A DNA stretch of 64,000 bases from JBATTK01 sp049670505 (GCA_049670505.1 JBATTK010000018.1:1-64000), one strand, 5' to 3'; positions 16,873 through 25,961 are shown, counted from the stretch's first letter. Made by a program: numbers and translations. Notes: generated by a model from the sequence alone, not told the origin.

Positions 16873-17404
16873 CGCTATCATTTGGTTTTTTTGACTTGTT
16901 AATTTGGCGTAACAGATTTTCTATAAGTTCTATCCGCTTTTTATAATTCCCGATAATGGCTTCTAGCACCAACTCATTATCCAAGTTTTTTTTCATTTCC
17001 AATCGTAAGGTTTCATATTCCTCGTCCAATTCATCTATAAACCCTAAAAACTCCTCCTTCTCTTCTTTGGATAATTTTGGACTGTTCTGTAGCAATCTTA
17101 CTTGGTGGGAGATGAGGCCTTGGTAGTGTATGTCTATATCCTGTAATTCCCGATCCACCAAAGTGTCCGTATCCACGTAGTTGTTCCTCTGGCCCATCAC
17201 CAGACCAAAAAGGGCAAATAGGCCCAATACAATAAAGATACTTGCGGCTACCTTAAACATTGGGGACTTCCATAAAGGAATTGTTTTTGGTTGTGGATCA
17301 TCCAATCTAGATGCTATATTTTCCCATATCTTAGACCGGTCCGCTGTATGCACATCGAACGATGATTTGTTCTCCCGTATATGTTTTTCAAATTCGTCCA
17401 TCAT
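16856..17404 (-). CDS. anti-sigma-factor-like membrane protein
   Basis: 182 aa. A cytoplasmic N-terminus of about 47 residues is followed by one transmembrane helix (VAASIFIVLGLFALFGLVMG). A charged, coiled-coil-like periplasmic part follows (KLSKEEKEEFLGFIDELDEE). The gene overlaps the sigma factor stop by four bases, the classical coupling of an ECF sigma factor with its membrane anti-sigma. No zinc-binding HxxxCxxC motif is seen, so it is not a ZAS-type anti-sigma. The periplasmic part may sense envelope state, which is inference. Confidence 0.75.
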   Translation of the reverse strand: MMDEFEKHIRENKSSFDVHTADRSKIWENIASRLDDPQPKTIPLWKSPMFKVAASIFIVLGLFALFGLVMGQRNNYVDTDTLVDRELQDIDIHYQGLISHQVRLLQNSPKLSKEEKEEFLGFIDELDEEYETLRLEMKKNLDNELVLEAIIGNYKKRIELIENLLRQINKSKKPNDSDVYIL

Positions 17405-17940
17405 AACGTATTTACAATTTCAATAAGTTTCTTTTTTGCCCGATGATATTGGGATTTAGAGGTAGACGTTGAAATATTCAGTATTTCCGCAATTTCTACA
17501 TGATCATACCCTTCCATTAAATACAAGCTTATAATTTGCCCATACCCTGATGGCAGCACCGCTATCGCCCTTTTAATTTTTTCTATATCCATGGTCTTCG
17601 GCTTCTTTTCCGGCTCTTCCTTTATATAGTGAACATGCCTCTCCAAAGGAGTTACCGGTATCTTTTTTAACTTGGAATAGTTGATGCTCTTGTTAATGAC
17701 AATTCTTTTTAACCATGAACCAAAAGTGCTTTCATATCTAAAAGAATCCAGTTTTTTAAATGCTTCGACAAAACTGTCCTGCACCACGTCCTCAGCATCT
17801 TCCTTTATTCCCAGCATTCGCATACTTACGTTATACATAGCATCTACATAGAGCTCGTACAACTGATATTGCGAATTGCGGTCGCCAGACTTGCTTTTCT
17901 CTACAAGATCTTTATGGGTATATAGGATGTTGGATTCCAA
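17401..17940 (-). CDS. ECF-type RNA polymerase sigma factor
   Basis: 179 aa. Region 2 (about 25-95) has AEDVVQDSFVEAFKKLDSFR and TFGSWLKRIVINKSINY. Region 4 (about 120-175) has LPSGYGQIISLYLMEGYDHV, then EIAEILNISTSTSKSQYHRA, a clear sigma-70 region 4 helix-turn-helix. The only start available after the upstream in-frame TAG is a TTG at 17940, preceded closely by AAAAAGGA. It heads the operon sigma, anti-sigma, DUF4097-like, barrel, 73-aa, DUF2807-like and probably directs transcription of envelope genes including itself. Confidence 0.9.
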   Translation of the reverse strand: MESNILYTHKDLVEKSKSGDRNSQYQLYELYVDAMYNVSMRMLGIKEDAEDVVQDSFVEAFKKLDSFRYESTFGSWLKRIVINKSINYSKLKKIPVTPLERHVHYIKEEPEKKPKTMDIEKIKRAIAVLPSGYGQIISLYLMEGYDHVEIAEILNISTSTSKSQYHRAKKKLIEIVNTL

Positions 17941-18175
17941 TTCCTTTTTCAGCTAATTGTTGATGGGTTTAAAAGTACCCCTAAATTCCATTACCATTAT
18001 AGACAGTTCGGAATGATAAAGGTTGCACGAAAGTCCTGTTTTTATCCTAGCCAAGAATGTGTGTTAAAATTAAATTAACATTATGGTTAGTTAATAGGGT
18101 ATACTTACGACTGAAGAATTAATTTTAAATTTGAATAGCACCTACCTAAGGCTAGAACCATATTACAATCTTATC

Positions 18176-19291
18176 ATGAGAACATTTATGAAAACATCGG
18201 TTACATTTTTTGGGTTTTTATTTTTATGGAGCGGTTTTACCCTTACCGCACAAAAGGAAATGCACGCCGTAGTCAAAAAAAGAACCTTCCCTACCAATTT
18301 GTCCACCTCGGAACTCAATGTGGCAAAACTATATCAAAAAGTTCTTCCTACGGTAGTCACCATCTACACAACTTCAAATGCCTTTACAGAGAGAGGGCCC
18401 GTGCAAAACCAAGGGCTGGGCTCCGGTGTATTGATTTCGCACGACTGTCATATCCTTACGGCCGCCCACGTAGTGGATGGCTCCTCTAAAATAAAAGTAA
18501 AGACGCAAGATGGTAAGCTAAGGGACGCTACCGTGCTTTTCAGTGAAAAATCTGCCGATATTGCACTTTTAAAACTGGATGAAACGGATGCCAGCTTGGC
18601 CCATGCCACTTTGGGCGATTCGGATGTGATGGCCGTAGGACAAAACGTATACGCCATAGGGAGTCCGTATGGTATGGAAAACTCTTATTCTGCAGGAATT
18701 ATATCGGCTTTTAGGGGTTTTAACGAACTCTATGACGGTACGGTACGGATAGAATTCATACAAACGGATGCCGCAATCAATTCTGGAAACAGTGGGGGAC
18801 CACTTTTTAATTCCAATGGGGAGGTCATAGGAATTGCTTCAAGTATTCTAACGGTTTCCGGTGGTTTTCAAGGTATTGGTATGGCCGTGACCATAAATAC
18901 CGCGAAAGATCTTTTAGCCTTTGAAAACAGGCCTTGGATCGGGGTTGAGAGCGTTTTTTTGCGGCAAGAGGAATTCTCCAAATTATTCAACTTAAATATT
19001 CCAGGGGGCTTGCTGGTACAAAAAGTGGCACAAGGGAGTCCCGCCAACAAAGCCGGTTTACGAGGGGGATATATAAAGGCGAACATTAATGGCAAGGAAA
19101 TTTTGTTCGGAGGCGATATAATTTTGGACATTGGCGGACACGCCACCTGTCATGTCAATTGCCTAGAAGACGCCAAACAAGACCTGAATACCCAACCCAA
19201 AATAGCTGTGCGTTATCTGCGTGAAGGAAAAGAATATGTGGCTACGGTAGATGTGTCCGAAGTGCGAAAAAACTTCTTGGAAAAACCATAA
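18176..19291 (+). CDS. HtrA/DegP-like trypsin-fold serine protease with PDZ domain
   Basis: 371 aa from the ATG at 18176, with a signal peptide ending FTLTAQ. The protease domain has the triad in order: His in ILTAAHVVDG, Asp in SADIALLKLD and Ser in INSGNSGGPLFN. A PDZ domain follows from about residue 250 (GGLLVQKVAQGSPANKAGLR). HtrA proteases degrade or refold misfolded envelope proteins in the periplasm. The divergent ECF sigma gene shares the upstream region, so both could respond to envelope stress. It is followed 90 bases later by the FdhF/YdeP oxidoreductase on the same strand. Confidence 0.9.
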   Translation: MRTFMKTSVTFFGFLFLWSGFTLTAQKEMHAVVKKRTFPTNLSTSELNVAKLYQKVLPTVVTIYTTSNAFTERGPVQNQGLGSGVLISHDCHILTAAHVVDGSSKIKVKTQDGKLRDATVLFSEKSADIALLKLDETDASLAHATLGDSDVMAVGQNVYAIGSPYGMENSYSAGIISAFRGFNELYDGTVRIEFIQTDAAINSGNSGGPLFNSNGEVIGIASSILTVSGGFQGIGMAVTINTAKDLLAFENRPWIGVESVFLRQEEFSKLFNLNIPGGLLVQKVAQGSPANKAGLRGGYIKANINGKEILFGGDIILDIGGHATCHVNCLEDAKQDLNTQPKIAVRYLREGKEYVATVDVSEVRKNFLEKP

Positions 19292-19380
19292 AGGAAAGAT
19301 CTTTAAAAAACATACTGCTGTACGCCTTACTATTTTCAATAGTTTGTAATACCTTAGTGTACACTTTAGGTGCATGTGGT

Positions 19381-21687
19381 ATGGGTACTATTAAAAAAAG
19401 AAAGATTTCGATATCGGGTTCTACCGAATTCACCGGTATTACAGTGAAGGAGCCGGCCACATATGCAGCCGGACTTATGGGGGTAAAGGCTGCCCTACAG
19501 CACACATTTAAGGAAATGGGGGTCGTACGTTCCTTGAATACCCTTTCCCATATGAACCAAAAAGATGGTTTTGATTGTCCGGGATGCGCATGGCCAGATC
19601 CGGACAAACCATCAAAATTGGGGGAGTATTGTGAGAACGGTGCCAAAGCCCTAGCAGAGGAAGCTACATTAAAGCGAGTAGATGCAGCGTTTTTTGCCAA
19701 GTACTCCGTGGAAGAACTTTCCACCTGGACGGATTTTCAAATCGGAAAAAGCGGACGTTTAACAGAACCCATGGTGCTACGTCCCAATAATATCCACTAT
19801 GAACCTATCTCCTGGAAAGCCGCCTATGAATTGATCGCCAATGAGCTACATGACCTAAACCATCCTGATCAAGGTATTTTTTATACCTCCGGAAGATCCA
19901 GTAACGAAGCGGCTTTCTTATACGGATTGTTTGCAAGGGCCTTTGGAACCAATAATATGCCCGATTGTTCCAATATGTGTCACGAATCTAGCGGCGTAGC
20001 ACTAAGTGAGACGCTCGGGATAGGGAAAGGATCCGTAAAACTGGAGGACTTTGACAAAGCGGAAGTAATCATCGTTATGGGGCAAAATCCGGGTACCAAT
20101 CATCCCAGAATGCTATCGGCTTTACAAAAATGTAAGGAAAACGGCGGAAAGATCATCAGTATAAACCCATTGGAAGAAGCTGGCTTGATCCGTTTTAAGA
20201 ATCCACAGGAACTTAAGGGTGTATTCACTTCGGGAACCGCTTTGACCGATATACATTTGCAGGTAAAGGTAAATCAGGATGTACCTTTGTTAAAGGTCAT
20301 CATAAAAAAATTGGTCGCCTTGGACAAGGAGAGTAAAGATGTCTTTGACCACCAATTTATTCGTACGTACACCTATGGATATGCGCATCTTTTGGACCAT
20401 CTGGAGCAATTTTCGGAAAAGGAATTGATTTCACTTTGTGGAGTCAACGAGACGGCAATCGATAAAACGGTAGAGCTATTGGCCCGTAAGGGCAAAATCA
20501 TTGTTTGCTGGGCCATGGGACTAACACAGCATAAAAATGGCGTTGAGAACATAAAGGAAATCGTGAATCTATTATTGCTGAAGGGAAGTCTTGGAAAACC
20601 AGGGGCGGGTACTTGTCCCGTCCGCGGTCATAGCAATGTACAGGGAGATAGGACCGTAGGTATTATGCATTATGTGTCCAAGAAATTAAATACCGCCATA
20701 ACAAAAACGTTCGGCTTTTCACCACCGGATAAAACAGGTCTGGATACCGTACATGCTATTGAGGCCATGCACCAAGGAAAGGCGAAAGTTTTTATTGCAC
20801 TTGGCGGAAATTTCGCATCAGCGGCATCGGACACAACATATACGGCAGAGGCATTGCAAAACTGCAGCCTTACGGTAAACATCAGCACCAAATTGAACAG
20901 GACCCATTTAATTGCCGGGGAAACAGCGTTGATACTGCCTACCTTAGGACGTTCCGAGATGGATCAAAAGAGAGGGAAACAACGTTACTTTACGGTTGAA
21001 AACAGTATGGGCAAGGTACATAGGTCCAAAGGTCTACTACCTCCCGCGTCGGATAAGCTTAAAAGTGAACCAGAAATTATCGGCGGTATTGCGGATGCCT
21101 ATTTTAAGGGGGACCATCCGGTGGATTGGAAAAATCTAAGCAGTGATTATGATTTGATCCGAACGAAATTGGAAGAAGTAATCAAAGGTTTTGAGGGCGT
21201 ACATAAAAAATCGGAAGGTTCCGGCTTTTATCTGCCCAATAATGTGCGTCAGCTCGATTTTAGCAAATTACCTCAGGGAAAGGCCCAGTTCAGTTACTGT
21301 GGCCTGCCCGACCACCAATTAAAAAAGAACGATTTTTTATTAATGACCATACGTTCCCACGATCAGTTCAACACCACTATATACGGTCTTAATGATAGAT
21401 ATAGGGGAATCTATAATGAAAGACGGGTAGTTTTTATGAATCCTAGCGATATGCAAAAGCTGGCCCTAAAAAAACAGGAAATAGTCCATTTAATCAGTCG
21501 TTACGATGGTACGGAAAGACGGGCCATTAACTTTTTGGTGATTCCCTACAACATCCCGGAAGGAAATTTGGCCGCTTATTTTCCCGAAACCAACGTGCTG
21601 GTGCCCTACAATCATTTTGCGAACAAAAGCAATACCCCCATTAGTAAATCGATAATAGTGACCGTAGAAAAAAACAACTATTCCTGA
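19381..21687 (+). CDS. FdhF/YdeP family molybdopterin oxidoreductase
   Basis: 768 aa from the ATG at 19381 (MGTIKKRKISISG); the upstream GTG at 19357 is less likely. The N-terminus has GFDCPGCAWPDPD, the motif of the YdeP-type family related to the formate dehydrogenase alpha subunit. The molybdopterin domains follow (TSGRSSNEAAFLYGLFARAF, NMPDCSNMCHESSG, VIIVMGQNPGTNHPRM). The C-terminus is a molydop-binding beta barrel (LLMTIRSHDQFNTTIYGLND). Cofactor would be Mo- or W-bis-MGD; the substrate is uncertain, and activity as formate dehydrogenase is not assured. No dedicated redox partner is encoded next to it. The next gene starts five bases downstream. Confidence 0.88.
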   Translation: MGTIKKRKISISGSTEFTGITVKEPATYAAGLMGVKAALQHTFKEMGVVRSLNTLSHMNQKDGFDCPGCAWPDPDKPSKLGEYCENGAKALAEEATLKRVDAAFFAKYSVEELSTWTDFQIGKSGRLTEPMVLRPNNIHYEPISWKAAYELIANELHDLNHPDQGIFYTSGRSSNEAAFLYGLFARAFGTNNMPDCSNMCHESSGVALSETLGIGKGSVKLEDFDKAEVIIVMGQNPGTNHPRMLSALQKCKENGGKIISINPLEEAGLIRFKNPQELKGVFTSGTALTDIHLQVKVNQDVPLLKVIIKKLVALDKESKDVFDHQFIRTYTYGYAHLLDHLEQFSEKELISLCGVNETAIDKTVELLARKGKIIVCWAMGLTQHKNGVENIKEIVNLLLLKGSLGKPGAGTCPVRGHSNVQGDRTVGIMHYVSKKLNTAITKTFGFSPPDKTGLDTVHAIEAMHQGKAKVFIALGGNFASAASDTTYTAEALQNCSLTVNISTKLNRTHLIAGETALILPTLGRSEMDQKRGKQRYFTVENSMGKVHRSKGLLPPASDKLKSEPEIIGGIADAYFKGDHPVDWKNLSSDYDLIRTKLEEVIKGFEGVHKKSEGSGFYLPNNVRQLDFSKLPQGKAQFSYCGLPDHQLKKNDFLLMTIRSHDQFNTTIYGLNDRYRGIYNERRVVFMNPSDMQKLALKKQEIVHLISRYDGTERRAINFLVIPYNIPEGNLAAYFPETNVLVPYNHFANKSNTPISKSIIVTVEKNNYS

Positions 21688-21691
21688 TCCC

Positions 21692-23080
21692 ATGTACACC
21701 ATTGTAGATATAGAGACGACCGGAAATGGTATCCAAGGAAATAAAATCACCGAGATATCCATTTTTAAGTATGATGGGGATAAGGTAGTCGATGAGTTTA
21801 CTTCTTTGGTGAATCCAGAATGTGAAATTCCTTACTTCATTACCGGATTAACGGGTATAGACAACCCTATGGTCCGCAATGCCCCAAAAATCCATGAGAT
21901 AGCCCCAAAGATTTTGAAGATTACGGAAGGTAGCATATTTGTGGCCCACAGTGTAAATTTTGATTACAATGTCATTAAAAACGAATTAAAGGGCATTGGG
22001 TTGGATTTTACCCGAAAAAAGCTCTGTACCGTACGTTTGTCCCGAAAGCTATTTCCCGGATACCGATCTTATAGTTTGGGAAAACTTTGTTCGGCCATGA
22101 ATATTCCCTTAACAGATAGACACAGGGCCCGTGGGGATGCCCATGCTACGGTCTTATTGTTTCAAAGATTGTTGGGTGTAGAGGGTGCCGATACGGTCTT
22201 TACTAGGTTCTTAAATGCCCGTTCACAAGAGGCTACTTTGCCGCCCGGGCTCCCTAAAGATATCTTTGAAAAATTACCGCGACAACCCGGCATCTATTAT
22301 TTTAAAAACGAAAAGGGAGAAATTATCTATATTGGGAAGGCAAAGGATATTAAAAAAAGGGTGTTAAGTCATTTCTATGATAAGGCCAACAAAGAAATAC
22401 GTATGTGCCGGGAGACATTGGATATAGATTTTGAATTATCGGGCAATGAACTGATTGCACTTTTGATGGAATCCGCAGCGATAAAAAAGCATTACCCCCG
22501 TTACAACCAAGCTCAAAAAAGAACCATACAACCATACGGCCTATTCTCCTATGAGGATAGGAACGGTATTCTTCATTTGGCATACAACAAACTAAAGCTG
22601 GTGCCCAATACCCTGGCCGTTTTTTACAATCTATCGGATTGCAGGTCATATATAACACAGCTATGTATGTCTAATCAATTGTGTCCTAAATACTGTCATC
22701 TACAAGAGAACGTGACCAGTTGTTCGCATTATAGTATCACGAATTGTGGGGGTATCTGTACCGGAAAAGAAGCGGTACAGGCCTATAATGAAAAGGTACG
22801 ATCGGCAATTGTTTCCATCCGTTCAAAAAACGAAATTTTCCTGATCAAGGAAAAGGGCAGGACCCATGAGGAGGATGCCATTGTGCTGGTAAGGGAAAAT
22901 CTATACCGTGGTTATGGCTTTATCGAAAAAAATGTGGCTATCGGAAATTTGGTAGATGCCGAAGCTTTCATCCTACCTCAAAAAAACACCTCGGAAACAC
23001 AACGTATTATAGACGCCTATATCCGCCGAAATCCTGAAAAAACATATCCTTTTACGGAGCTCGATCATATATCGATTTAA
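21692..23080 (+). CDS. DEDDh exonuclease fused to GIY-YIG nuclease
   Basis: 462 aa. The N-terminal 165 residues are a DnaQ-type 3'-5' exonuclease: DIETTG at 6-11, AHSVNFDYNVIKNEL, and the DEDDh end HRARGDAHAT. A GIY-YIG endonuclease follows at about 193-275 (QPGIYYFKNEKGEIIYIGKA), as in UvrC and Cho. The remaining 190 residues include several cysteines (CPKYCHLQENVTSCSHYSIT). This polymerase III epsilon-like/UvrC-like architecture is known in bacteria and is presumed to act in DNA repair by removing damaged strands. It begins five bases after the oxidoreductase stop, so the two are cotranscribed by spacing though unrelated in function. Confidence 0.9.
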   Translation: MYTIVDIETTGNGIQGNKITEISIFKYDGDKVVDEFTSLVNPECEIPYFITGLTGIDNPMVRNAPKIHEIAPKILKITEGSIFVAHSVNFDYNVIKNELKGIGLDFTRKKLCTVRLSRKLFPGYRSYSLGKLCSAMNIPLTDRHRARGDAHATVLLFQRLLGVEGADTVFTRFLNARSQEATLPPGLPKDIFEKLPRQPGIYYFKNEKGEIIYIGKAKDIKKRVLSHFYDKANKEIRMCRETLDIDFELSGNELIALLMESAAIKKHYPRYNQAQKRTIQPYGLFSYEDRNGILHLAYNKLKLVPNTLAVFYNLSDCRSYITQLCMSNQLCPKYCHLQENVTSCSHYSITNCGGICTGKEAVQAYNEKVRSAIVSIRSKNEIFLIKEKGRTHEEDAIVLVRENLYRGYGFIEKNVAIGNLVDAEAFILPQKNTSETQRIIDAYIRRNPEKTYPFTELDHISI

Positions 23081-23293
23081 AAGTATGGGTCATTGATGTT
23101 CTCAAAAGGACAAAAGACTTCTTTAACTACACTATCTACATTATAAGTGTTTACAAAACTAAACCCCTATGCTTTGAAAATATATAAGTTTTGAAAAGGA
23201 ATAAAATTAATTTCGTTAAACGTTAATTGTTAACAGTAGGTTCTTCCACGATCAACTAATAACGAATAACCATTAACTTTTAAAAGGATAAAA

Positions 23294-23374
23294 GGAGGTC
23301 TTCAGTAAGCAGTGAACGTAAAAAGCAGGCCTTTGCCTTTGGATAACCGGACACTGATAACTGGTAACTGATTA
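23294..23374 (+). repeat. dispersed intergenic repeat, copy A
   Basis: This starts GGAGGTCTTCAGTAAGCAGT, includes TTTGCCTTTGGATAACCGG and ends in a run of CTGATAACTGGTAACTG. The same order of words with substitutions is found at 48481-48560. Confidence 0.6.
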
Positions 23375-23443
23375 CTATCATTCCAAAGACCGAAGACAAA
23401 GGAAGAAAGACAAATCCATCATCCGTTAGGCAGACCCTTCCGT

Positions 23444-23487
23444 CTCTTGGCAAAGCCAAGAGCCACCTTCCCTTGACTAAGGGAAGG
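23444..23487. repeat. tandem hairpin REP-like element
   Basis: Two perfect inverted repeats lie side by side: CTCTTGGC-AAA-GCCAAGAG at 23444-23462 and CCTTCCCTT-GACT-AAGGGAAGG at 23466-23487. Neither has a T-tract, so a simple terminator is unlikely; a REP-type folded element fits better. Confidence 0.6.
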
Positions 23488-23603
23488 AGCTGAAATTCTT
23501 GTTCCCAATTGGATTTTTGACGAGATGAGCGATGTACAAATTAACGTATTCCGGCCTAACGCCTTAAACCTTGGACCAGAAACTGAATACTGGTAACTGA
23601 TAA

Positions 23604-23662
23604 CCGCCTGATGATAGACAGGTCTAAATGGCGGTAGGCAAGACTGCCTGCGGAAAGCAGGT
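23604..23662. repeat. palindromic intergenic repeat
   Basis: The segment contains AGGCA-AGAC-TGCCT followed by CCTGC-GGAAA-GCAGG, overlapping short hairpins. This is similar to common flavobacterial REP sequences; no gene and no T-tract. Confidence 0.45.
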
Positions 23663-23703
23663 TCGAAATGACCTTAAATCATACTTTTTTTGATTTACTT
23701 CCT

Positions 23704-23799
23704 TTATTCTTTCATCTTATGGTACATCCGAATTACAAAAAGTAGCCACAACATAAAGATGATGGCGACAAAAATGGAATATAGCAAGATAAAATCCAT
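23704..23799 (-). CDS. 31-aa membrane micropeptide
   Basis: MDFILLYSIFVAIIFMLWLL is followed by FVIRMYHKMKE: one hydrophobic helix with a basic tail. Its ATG shares one base with the TAA of the 60-aa gene just upstream (TAATG), a strong sign of coupled translation. Such one-helix proteins often stabilise larger membrane complexes; no partner is evident here. Confidence 0.5.
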   Translation of the reverse strand: MDFILLYSIFVAIIFMLWLLFVIRMYHKMKE

Positions 23800-23981
23800 T
23801 ATTTCTTATACTTTAAGTAATTCATAAAACCTAATATGGTCGGTGCCCAAAATGCAATAAAAATTGCATCCAGCTTCTTTCCCTTAAGGAAAAGAAATTC
23901 TGAAACAATGATAATGGATATCACTACCAATAGCAGTATAATATTCATTACTCCAATACGCTCAATAAAACTTTTGATCAT
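23799..23981 (-). CDS. 60-aa two-helix membrane protein
   Basis: Two hydrophobic segments are predicted (VMNIILLLVVISIIIVSEFL and LDAIFIAFWAPTILGFMNYL), with a KGKK turn between them and a basic end. It overlaps the 31-aa gene by one base. No family recognised. It lies downstream of the CstB-like gene on the same strand, but over 500 bases away. Confidence 0.55.
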   Translation of the reverse strand: MIKSFIERIGVMNIILLLVVISIIIVSEFLFLKGKKLDAIFIAFWAPTILGFMNYLKYKK

Positions 23982-24174
23982 GTATGCGTAAAATAATTCT
24001 TATTAAAGATAAGGAATAAAATGCCACAAAGTATCAAGAAATTGTGATTTTGTTAACATTTATCGCATTCAAGAAAAAACTTGCAAAAAATGGCTATTGC
24101 GCATTTATTGGCACAACGAATAACTAAACCACAGCATTTATGAAAAAAGGTTCAGGAAACCTGTATGGATAGTT

Positions 24175-24306
24175 TTATTGCTTTTTTTTACCACTGTTCA
24201 TAAAACCGATCAAGGCAACGACCAAACTAATGACCACTACCACAAATACTCCGATCATAATGATCCCGTTGCTCCAATTTACCAAAGATATCGTTAGCTG
24301 CTCCAT
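24175..24306 (-). CDS. 43-aa membrane micropeptide
   Basis: An open frame from ATG at 24306 encodes MEQLTISLVNWSNGIIMIGV, then a second hydrophobic stretch and the tail NSGKKKQ. Helix plus basic end is the usual shape of a small inner-membrane protein. It lies 245 bases after the CstB-like gene on the same strand. Confidence 0.5.
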   Translation of the reverse strand: MEQLTISLVNWSNGIIMIGVFVVVVISLVVALIGFMNSGKKKQ

Positions 24307-24551
24307 ACGTTGAATAATTGATTTACGAATGCAAAAATAGACCCGGGCCAAATCCTAGAACATGATAAAAATCAGGTATGCCACCTTAATGGATTTTTAT
24401 TCAAAGAAGTAGCTGAAGGACAAAAACATACGCAGTTGTTTGTACACTGTGCACGTACCAAAAAACAATTCGTCCACATCTTATATTCGGTTCAATAGTC
24501 TGTTGCGTTGTACACCTCTTAGCCTATCATAAGCACTGCTTTTTATGATAT

Positions 24552-25961
24552 TCATAAGGTAGTGGGACACACATAGTCCGTTATATCCATACCAGATGCA
24601 CTCATGGCCCCGAATCCGCCTGCAACATCCACTAAATTATGAATGCCCCTACTTTTTAAAATAGAAGCGGCAATTACGGAACGGTATCCCCCTGCGCAAT
24701 GCACATAAAAGATATCCTCTTCAGGAAACTCCGCCATATGGTCGTTTAAAAAACTTAAAGGAGTATTATGTGCGTCTACCAGATGTTCCGATCGGTATTC
24801 ACTTTCCTTACGGACATCAAAAACCGGAATCTTCTTGGAAGCTAGGTTCTCTTTTACCTGTTCCGCCGACAATGACGTAATAGTATCGTACTCCTTCCCT
24901 GCCCTCTTCCAAGCTTCGAAACCCCCTTCCAAATAACCCAAGGTTTGATCGAACCCCACTCTAGATAATCGCGTCACGGTCTCCTCCTCCTTTCCGTTAG
25001 GGGTTACTAGTAAAATGGGTTGTTTTACATCTGCTATCAGGGTCCCTACCCAGGGTGCGAAATCGCCATTCAATCCAATAAATATAGCACGGGGTATATG
25101 TCCCTTTATAAAATCATCCTGATGTCTGACATCCAAGACTATAGCTCCTGTTTCATTGACTGCCACCTCAAAGGCCTCGGGGGACAAAGCTTGTGTTCCC
25201 CTGGTCAATACTTCACCGATATCCTCATATCCCTCTTTGTTCATTTTAACATTCAAGGGAAAGTATTTGGGTGGGGGCAACAACCCCTCTGTTACCTCGG
25301 CAATAAACTCGGCTTTGGTCATATCCGCACGTAACGCATAGTTCATTTTCTTTTGATTGCCCAAAGTATCCACGGTTTCCTTCATCATATTTTTTCCACA
25401 GGCGGAACCTGCACCATGGGCCGGATAAACAATTACATCGCCTGCCAATGGCATAATTTTGCTACGCAAACTATCGAAAAGGATACCTGCCAGATCTTCT
25501 TGCGTCATACTGTCTGCTTTCTGGGCCAGATCAGGTCTCCCCACATCGCCCAAAAATAAGGTGTCCCCAGAAAAAATGGCATGGTCTTTACCGTTTTTAT
25601 CCTTTAATAGGTAGGTGGTACTTTCCATGGTATGCCCAGGTGTGTGCAGTACTTTTATTTTGATATCTCCCAGATTGAACTCCTGTCCATCCTTGGCAAT
25701 TATGGCATCAAAAGAAGGGTTTGCGTTGGGACCAAAAACTATAGGGGCCCCGCTTGCTTTGGACAAGCTTACATGACCACTCACAAAATCGGCATGAAAA
25801 TGGGTTTCAAAAATATATTTAATTTTGGCATTATCGGCTTCAGCTCTCTTAAGATAGGGGTCTATCTCCCGCAAAGGATCTATTATGGCTACTTCTCCCT
25901 TGCTTTCTATATAATAGGCGCCTTGTGCCAAACATCCGGTATAAATCTGTTCTATCTTCAT
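24552..25961 (-). CDS. CstB-like persulfide dioxygenase with two rhodanese domains
   Basis: 469 aa, cytoplasmic. Residues 1-245 are an ETHE1-type metallo-beta-lactamase fold with THFHAD at 53-58 and His110, Asp133 and His182 as likely metal ligands. The first rhodanese domain (about 255-355) lacks an active cysteine: the expected loop reads LVTPNGKEE. The second (about 365-465) has HCAGGYRS with Cys422. The same order, dioxygenase, dead rhodanese, live rhodanese, is that of staphylococcal CstB, which oxidises persulfides to thiosulfate during sulfide detoxification. A Crp-type palindrome lies about 100 bases upstream, and a SulP transporter gene and a Crp-family gene follow in the upstream direction, all on the same strand. 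Confidence 0.85.
   Translation of the reverse strand: MKIEQIYTGCLAQGAYYIESKGEVAIIDPLREIDPYLKRAEADNAKIKYIFETHFHADFVSGHVSLSKASGAPIVFGPNANPSFDAIIAKDGQEFNLGDIKIKVLHTPGHTMESTTYLLKDKNGKDHAIFSGDTLFLGDVGRPDLAQKADSMTQEDLAGILFDSLRSKIMPLAGDVIVYPAHGAGSACGKNMMKETVDTLGNQKKMNYALRADMTKAEFIAEVTEGLLPPPKYFPLNVKMNKEGYEDIGEVLTRGTQALSPEAFEVAVNETGAIVLDVRHQDDFIKGHIPRAIFIGLNGDFAPWVGTLIADVKQPILLVTPNGKEEETVTRLSRVGFDQTLGYLEGGFEAWKRAGKEYDTITSLSAEQVKENLASKKIPVFDVRKESEYRSEHLVDAHNTPLSFLNDHMAEFPEEDIFYVHCAGGYRSVIAASILKSRGIHNLVDVAGGFGAMSASGMDITDYVCPTTL

Larger units (their letters stand above)
23081..23703. repeat. repeat-rich intergenic region
   Basis: About 620 bases without a gene. It holds a copy of a dispersed element (23294-23374) that recurs at 48481-48560 and partly at 23575-23605. 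It also holds two tandem perfect hairpins (23444-23487) and a further palindromic segment (23604-23662). These are REP-like mobile intergenic repeats rather than an insertion sequence: no transposase is present. Confidence 0.6.

Noticed and set aside
23081..23703. Possible insertion sequence in the repeat-rich gap
   Set aside because: Hairpins and dispersed words are present but there is no transposase frame and no pair of long terminal inverted repeats.
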